The translations under genes were made by a program, and so were the position numbers. 64,000 bases of DNA from Ctena decussata (taxonomy: Eukaryota; Mollusca; Bivalvia; Lucinida; Lucinidae): contig OZ022506.1 in assembly GCA_963989385.1 (NCBI GenBank), positions 11,799,841 through 11,863,840 of the forward strand, given 5' to 3'. Shown here piece after piece: positions 13,601-22,600 of this stretch. The number at the start of each line of letters is the position of its first letter. The stretch's first letter is position 1. Below the pieces are notes generated by a model that saw only the letters and a list, made by a program, of their open reading frames with translations, was not told the DNA's origin and did not search any database.

Positions 13601-16600
13601 TTTATAGCCCTGGAAATACTGGATGGGAAAGTTCGCTTCTCAGTTAACTTAGGATCAGGAGAAACGACCAGAGTAATAATCAACAAACAAGTTGCCAATG
13701 GAAACTGGTACAAGGTCAAGGTCAACAGGAATAATAATGTAAGTTCTAACATAATCATCCTGAATATTAGGATAGCAGTATCTCAGCAAGCAATGTAATA
13801 CTTTCCAGACTGCTCCATTACCAGACTGCTTCTAAGGGAGCAGCTAGGAGCAGCCTGATTTGCAATCTTTGCCATGCTGGGACAAGTTGTTCAGAACTAA
13901 CTATGTCGTTATTGAATGCGACGATAAAATTTCAAACATATAAGGAAAAACACTAGCCATGTTTTTGCTGAAAAAATGTGAGGAGCTTTTGCAGTGCAAA
14001 AGCTCCTTTCATTTTTTCAGCAAAAAATATAAGTACTCTTTATCTTATGTGTACTGGAAGACTTACTAAATCCTTGACTAATCCTTGACTAACAACTTCG
14101 TTAAGCTAACAATGTTTTGAACAATCGGGCCTAGGTCTTTCAAAAAGTTACCATGGTGTTAAATGCATTGTACATAAAAGCTCAGACTTTGTCTGCGGAA
14201 AAACTGTGAGAAGCACATTTTTCAGCAAAAAAGATATTAGTACAAACTAGACGACTTAATGAATCCTTGATCAAAGGACTTTGAACAACTTGGTTCTGAC
14301 TGTGAAATCAACTTGTTCACATTTTTAAGTTGGATGAATGAATTGCAATTTTAGTCCTTTTCAACAGTATTTCTGTCATATCAGGATGTAGAAGGGCATT
14401 AGAGAAAGGCTGTGTGCAGTGGAACCCTCTGTTTATGCTTGAAAAGATTTTTGCCTACTTCAGGAATTGAACCCAGGGCCACATACTAGATCAGCAGGCC
14501 AGCGCTTAACCCACTGAGCTACTGGGGCTCCTAAATTTTATGATTATAATGTGATTTGATTAAAGTGTCCTGATATCAAGGGGCACTATTGTATTGGTAA
14601 GATATCTCTTCATATAATGGTCGACAAGTACTCTCAGACTGTGTCAAGTGCTTAGCAGCCTTACTGTATGATTGAGCATATTCTGTAAATATTAACATTA
14701 TATAACAACTATTATGATCAAAATTTTATCTCTATTATCGGATAATTGTTTGCTATGTATTACACTAGATTTCCTTAAAGCAAGTTGTAAAAGTGACAAT
14801 AATAAAATGTACTGAGCAGAACTATTAAGGATACACATCAGCAATAATTTTTTCTTTACCTAAAAACATATTTTATGTCTTGCCTGTTGAACTGCCTCAG
14901 TGAGATGCTTCTAATGAGAAGCCAAAGCTTGTTTTATGTGAAGAAGTAACACATTAACATATAAATGTGTAGCATTCCAAAGAAGGGCAATAGTCAAACA
15001 GAGTAGGCCCAGATCAGATGCCGCATAATGCGGCATGTGATCAGTGCCTAAACTGTTAGCATGCCAGAAAAGCAAAATTATGAAAAAAAAAATTATTTAC
15101 ATGCTATTTCTCTAACTTTATGCCTTACAGATGTCCAGGGTGTGGGTGGAGGATTGTCCTGAAGATGGGGGAGAGTGTGAGGAATGCCAGATTGGAACAG
15201 CATGCTATGGACAGGGAACCAGACAAACAAACCAGTAAGTGGTACAGACTATGTGACATGTTTAAATTCATATTTCCCTTGTACATGTAGTTTGGTGACT
15301 AGTAAGAAAGATTGACAAGTTCATTCCATCAGTTATATAGATGTGAATGAATATATATGCTGTAGATATAAAGGAAGTTATTATTGTGCAATGGGAAGCA
15401 ACTAAATTGCTTCCCATTGGATAATATTTACTTCTCTTTGCCTCTCATTGCAAAGTATTATTGATAAAGGGAAAGAAATAGATAAGCTGTAGATATAAAG
15501 GAAGTTATTATTTTGCAATGGGAAGCAATTAAATTGCTTCCCTTTGCAAAATATTTACTTCCCTTTGCCTCTCTTTGCAAAGTGTTATTGATAGAGGAAA
15601 AATAATTTGATTGCTTCCCATTGCAAAATGTTAACTTCCCTTTGCCTCTCATTGCAAAGTGTTATTGATAGAGGAAAATAATTTGATAGCTTCCCATTGC
15701 AAAATATTTACTTCCCTTTGCCTTTCATTGCAAAGTATTGTTGATAAAGGGAAATAATTTGTTTGCTTCCCATTGCAAAATATTTACTTCCCTTTGCCTT
15801 TCATTGCAAAGTATTGTTGTTAAAGGGAAATAATTTGGTTGCTTCCTATTGCAAAATATTTACATGTAATTCCCTTTGCCTCTCATTGCAAAATATTGTT
15901 GATAAAGGGAAATAATTTGGTTGCTTCCCATTGCAAAGTATTTTGCCTCTCATTGCAAAGTATTATTGGTAAAGTGAAGTAAGTCAGTCTCTCTTGAGCT
16001 ATATTTTAGTCATTTGAGGTAAGCAAAAATATGTGTCTGTTAAAAGGTTCTTACAGTCTATCACTCTCTACAGAGTTACTTCCAAGTTGTGGAATTAACT
16101 GTTTGTATTTGATATGTGTATCTATCAGATTATAACAGCTGTTTGCTGGGGAAAGTGAAGTACCTCTTACAGCTTCCCTGTTGCATTTCAAGGATACAGG
16201 TTTGAAGCCTGCTGAAACTTCAACTCTCTGTTACTGTTGCAAATGCCACTAAAATTGTTGATAGAGGCCGAAAAATAAACTATATACTGTTGAAAGAATC
16301 AAGTTTCGTCTCAACAACAGTGCATTAGTTCAAGTAGCACCCCAGATATAACCTTTCCTTTTGATTACATGTGTTACTGAAGGGGAACAGTTGCAATTAT
16401 TGCCCAATTTCAAAGTTTATGGTGCACAGCAACAATTTTCACTTAAATGATATGATTTACTTTGCTGTAGAAATAACAGCTTTGTAAGAGAAAAAAACTT
16501 TTCTAAAGCTCGAAGTATTATGAACCTTTATACTGATCAAAATTTTTGGGACACTAATAGTTTTCTTTAATTGGTGTCTAGAAATGTCTTATAAAATGTC

Positions 16601-19600
16601 TTGCAAACTGTGCTGAACCTGATCAGACTGCTCCTAAGGAGCAGTCTGATCTGGGTCTACACAGTTTGCTGGACATGGGACAGACATGTCTGTAATGTAA
16701 TCATGACACGTGAAAAGTGCATGAAAAAATAAACCAAGCTGGTGTTTTATCATGGTTTACCAGCCCATAATCCTTTTGAGACACCCTTCTTATGATAAAA
16801 ATGTTTTCCATTATACTTAGGGATTTGGACGATGCATTTTAAGACAGAAAACACTAGTTTGTGCACCTGATGTAATTTTTGTGGTTAAGGAGATATACAA
16901 TAGGCTTATTTACTTTGGATGTAATAATAAACAGGATAATTTGTCATCTGGAATTGTTTTAAGGTTCATTCTATCGTCGAAACTGTATTAACTGTGAAAC
17001 ATGTTTTTGCAAAACCAAATACCATATACGCGGTAATTTTCGCGGGTTCAAATGTTTTGCGGTTAAGGGGCAAAAGCATAAATATTAATTTTCGCGGTTA
17101 GCAACATGCGCAAATATCAAAATTGCTTGATTTTCATTTGAGCCAGTTCTTTCATTAACCTGCGGCCGCAGGTTAATGAAAGAACTGGCTCAAATGAAAA
17201 GTACCAGACTTTACCGAAGCAAACAGAAACAAAATACATGGACGCTGTGTCTACTGATGATACTTTGTAAGAAACAGGAAATTATTTCGCGATTTTAATA
17301 TTCGCAGTTTCTAAGTGACCACGAAATACCATGAAAAATCGAACACCGCAAAAATTATCGCGTATACGGTATTTGCACTTGAGGACCATCAAATGCTTTT
17401 AAAGTTTGAAGTCTTGCATATCTGTAATAGCTGTTATTAAATCATGCTTGGTTTTCCATATTATGAGTACTTTTAAAATATAACTCATTTTTGTGAATTT
17501 TCTGATTTAGCTGTTTGAAATATGAAAATGTGCTTGCTCACAGGGGCAGGATCGGCTGAATTCTTGTTTTCCTTATCAACAGTATTGTAGAGTTGATCAA
17601 AATTGTTCTTAGGGAAATAAGTTCAATAATTGTGTCTCTTTGATAAACATAAACCATACACTATTGAAAATTAAAAATTTATCAACACAGGGTATGACCT
17701 ATGATAAGTAACTTTCCTTGATTTTGTTTGGTAATGATAAGGTGTTGAATGAATGATTATGGTATTTACCCAAAAAATTCAGTCATTTCAACCATTTCTG
17801 TTATTGACGCTTTGGTCTGTCTGTGAACTTGATCAAATATGTTGACACTTCCAAGAAATGTCTTAAAACACACATGGCAAACAGTGTAGACCCAGATCAG
17901 ACTGCTCCTTAGGAGCAGTGTGATCTGGGTCTGTACTGTTTGCTCTTACTAGCTGTGCAGATATTTAGGGATAATATGGAACCCCTTATTGAACTTACAT
18001 ACTTATGTGAGGTAATTATTTTCGGTGACTCAGTTCATGTTCCGATATGGTCAGTCCGATATTTGTGTGACCAGTATTTTGATAAGCTTGCCATATCAAG
18101 TGGGGCTTAATGATCATAAGGACTGAAATTCCACGTTTTATTTGATTGATAATCCTGCTATCTTTTGCACTGAAAACTTTCAAGTTGACATTTAAAAGTA
18201 AGTCCATAAGTGGTCTTACGTTAAAATGGCGAGGATAAAAACTTTTAAAAATATTTTCAAATAATTGACCTATGTTGACTCAGAACAGCAAGCGGGTAGC
18301 TCATTTTGTTGATCCTTCTCCTGAATGAAGACAAGAATCTTATTAGCTGACAAGAGTGTTCTTAATATGCTCGCTGTGCTTACATATCTAGAGTAAAGGT
18401 GACACATTGTATACAATGTCATAGCAGATTTCTCTTGGTTATGAGGGTCGGTAAGCTTGGGTGAAGACAGTGTGAAACCTTCAGCATGGGGACATTCTTT
18501 TTATTTTGGCCTAAAGTAGGGAAAGGCAAGGGCCTTCTGTGCTTACAGTACTTGCGGCTGGGGGCTATCTGGGTATTTTTCGCCCTTTCTTTGGGAGACA
18601 ATGTTCTACATTGACTGAAATACTGTCTCAAAGGGATGTTAAATCCAAAACGAGCAACCAGGCAATACATCCTTATATGAGTCTATGTAGTTTGATTTAA
18701 ATACAATTTTTTTCTCTGTTGTGTAGCAAACTGGAAATTGGTACCCAGCCCCTGACTATTGGTGGGGTCCAGGACATCAGCACTATTCTGAACAGAACAG
18801 GCCAGGTGATGTCACATGATTTCGTGGGTTGTGTTCAGAGTTTTGTTATCAACGGACAAGACAAGTTGAAGGAGCTGCCCCAGGCCCAGGCTGGTATTAG
18901 TGACAAATGTCCACGAACAAGCTCAAAGGATGTCTGCCAAAGCTGGAATTGTAAAAATAGTGGGACCTGCATTAGGGAGTGGTCAGGGCCGGTGTGTAGG
19001 TGTACATCACAGTATACTGGAGTGAAATGTGGACAAGGTATGGACTGAGTTCAAAATTGTAGATCCTTCAATCAAGTTGAATTTAAACAAAAGTACTTAC
19101 TTGTATTAGTCTTCAGTTGTAAAGATTTTGATTTATACATTAGCACTCTTTTGCAGAGCAAAGGACTGCATATGTGGTACCTTTTGTGCAAGCTTATGCT
19201 GGAGATTAAAAGTTAACTCTTTAAGCACCAAAATGCAGACAACAAAATTTACATCTGCAAAAATTGAAAAAATGCATTGTCCAAGACATTTCATATTGAG
19301 AATTCAAAGACTAGAGGGCAAACAGTGTAGATCTAGATGAGGCAGCTCATTATGAGCCACCTCATCTAGATCAACGCTGTTTGCAAATTTTGTCACTGGG
19401 GCTTAACGTGTTAACCTGTAGCATTTAGTAGCCACTTTGTCTTTATCTCTTTGAAAGCAAGCTCCCACAAGACATAATCTGTTCATTTATGTATAGGGAT
19501 TTTTTTTTACCACACAGTAACTTTAATGAAATCACTTTTAAATCAGGGCAGCAGATACATGTACTTGCTGAATCCATTGAGGGAATTTGTCTCATGCTTT

Positions 19601-22600
19601 TTTTCACACCTGTTTTAATGGGCAGATGTTTGTAAATACACGTAGTGTTCCAGGTTACCGTCCATTTGTCAGTAGCAGTGCTTCAGATAAGAAGGGGGTA
19701 ACAGGGATAATTTAGGGATAATTACCCATATTTTTCATAAAAAATGTATATTGTATGCCCTCTTTAGAACCCTCTCAAAGACAGTTCTAATGGGGGGTCA
19801 CAGTGTATATTTTTGTTTAGAGCTAAGAAAATTTATCTCAGCATTATCGTCAAATCCTCATCATAAAATCCAGCCACGCAGTAATTATATCATATTCTGG
19901 TATTTTTACAGAGGTACTACCATACGGTTTCTCACCAGACACCATGGTTATTATCAAGCCGAGGGAAAGTTATCGTAGAGATCAGCTGATAGCTCAGGCC
20001 AGTACTCGACGTCGCAGGGCCACATCAGACTCCAGTGTATTTATTCGGTTCAGAACACAGAAGAGTCAGGGTCTACTACTGTTCACCAGTGTTACAGGAG
20101 GATCCAAGTATAATGTGATAGCTGTGAGTTTTTCAGATAACATTCTGCAAATATTATTGCATTGATACATTATAATATACCATATGAACATAATGCTTGT
20201 GCATTTGATGTGCAGTCTGATCTAAGGGGCCCCAGTAGTTCAGTGGCTTAAGTGCTGACCTCCTAGGCATGCAGTCCAGGTTAGCTTTTTGGCCGGAAGT
20301 GAATATTTCTACAGTAAATGGGGTTCGATTGCATACAGCCTTCCATTATCACCGCTCCATGCCTGCTGACCCACCCCCAACCTACCACCACCAACACACA
20401 CACCCCACAATCATCCTGACATGACTGGAATACTGTTGAAGAGGACATAAAATTGCAAGCTGTCTATCCATCCATCAGCAGTCTGGTCAGATCATGTGTA
20501 ATGTCCCATGAAATGATTCCAATATTGAATACCGGTAGTGTAATTAAAATGAAAACGTGTACACTACTTTCATTGGAATTTCACTGGAATCTTTAGTGCA
20601 TCTGCATAAATCTTCTCAGTGAGGAAAGAAAAACTGACAGGTTACTATCAGAGCTCCAGATAAGAGTGGGTATTGAGGATAATTCAAAGATAATTTTTCT
20701 TATTTCTCAACGAAAACATATGTTGTGACCCCTCATTAGAACCGTCTCGATGAGACGGTTCTAATGATGGGTCACAAAATATGTTTTTGTTGAGAAATAT
20801 GGATAATTATCCCTAAATTATCTGTGTTACCCCTTCTTATCTGGAGCACTGACTATCATTTGATTTCAGGTGGTTGATGGACAACTACATTTCTCTGTGA
20901 GTCAGTATGGCAGAATCAGTACAGTGGTGATATCATCTCGTAAGGTGTCTGATGGAGAATGGCATAATGTCACAGTTACCGTTATTAACTAGTTTCTATA
21001 TTTAATTTCAGGTTGTTGATGGACAGTTACATTTCTCTGTGAGTCAGTATGGCAGAATCAGTACATTGGTGGTATCTAGTAAGGTGTCTGATGGAGAATG
21101 GCATAATGTCACAGTTACAATTACAGGTTTGTATGATGACTTCTGTGATAATACACGCACTAAAATATAGCTGGTTTTCTCCCTTCTTAAATTATCTGAA
21201 ATGTCAGTTTCTTATGTATCAAAATGACAATACCTACCTAGCAGTCAAAGTACATGCAGATGAGGCAGCAATGAACAAGCAACACTTTACCACATCCTGC
21301 CCTAAACACAAAAATGGGAAAGGAATACAATAAAGATGCCACACAAAACAGGCAGTGTTGCATATTCTTTATGGGTGCTTTAAATTTTAGAAGCCTGCAT
21401 ACTTATCAGTTTAAATATCCATTGCAGGGAACACATAAAAAACAATGATTTTGTCTGTTATAACTGTTATAATATGAAAAAAATTCTTAAAAAGTCTTTC
21501 TACAGACCTGTAACATTGCATGTTCTGTATTTATTTTTTCATCTCTTTCAGCCACAGAAGTCATTCTAAATTTGGATGGAAACCATGAGCAGAAACTGGC
21601 CCTGTCTACTTTTGCATTTACCTCCCTTGATGTGAACCAGCTGTCTCTAGGTGGCGCTAATGGCTCCATCATGGTCAGTGGGAAGTCACTGAAAGATTTT
21701 CATGGCTGTATTTCAAAGTTAAAACTGGATGGAGCAGACATTCCCATGAATGGATCAACAGATCAGTTTGTCGTCACGGCTACCAAGGGAGTTGAGAATG
21801 GTTGCTCAGATCTGTGTGCTGGTAATCCTTGTGATGGGCGGCAGTGTACGGTGGTTGGTGAGGCAAGAGTGTGTGCTCCTAAGGATGAAGAGGGACCACT
21901 CAGTGTAGGAATTATAGTGGTGATCGTATTCTTTATTGTGCTAATTATAGTTATCATCATTGTGTTCTTAGTGTTCCGGTATCGGCGGCAGCACTGCATG
22001 AAAGGGAAGAAATATGCAAGTGAAAACGGAAATACACTGTGTAAAAGTGCTAATAGCAGTGGAAGTCATCCAGATTCAGGTTTTGGGGAGAATCGCCTCG
22101 ATGAATTATACATTAGGAATCATATTAATCAGGAGTTAAATTCGACTAAAATTAGACAAAATGGTAATCTTAATAGACCTGATATTATAGAATCAGATAA
22201 GATTCACTCGCCACTTCCATTTGAAATGGTGGATGGTACTGTGATAATAGACAATGCGAGTGATGTAACAAATCTAAGAGATTTAAATGGTGATATACCG
22301 GAGCATTATGACCTAGAAAATGCCAGTAGTATTGCACCATCAGACATTGATGTCGTAGATCACTATAGACACTTCCATAATCCGAACAGACATCGGAAGA
22401 AAGGAAGTAAGCCAAACTCCCAGCATTCCTCCCACCAGTCTCATCATTCCGCTCACACGAGAGACAATCCCGGTATGTTATCTAGTGTTCCATTTATGAA
22501 TGACTTGACTAGAAGTAGTCCAAATCCTCGCCAGAGTCCTATGAATCAGCTGTCTCGGCACAGTCCAAATGTGAGAAATAGTCCCTTAACACATGTAAAT

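Noticed and set aside
15365..15985. Regular short repeats that could suggest a CRISPR array
   Set aside because: Units are head-to-tail without distinct spacers, in a eukaryotic intron: a minisatellite.
20990..20992. In-frame TAG after exon 12a read as a premature end of the protein
   Set aside because: Exon 12b, 142 bp downstream, has proper splice sites and joins exon 11 and exon 13 in frame, so the stop is avoided by splicing.
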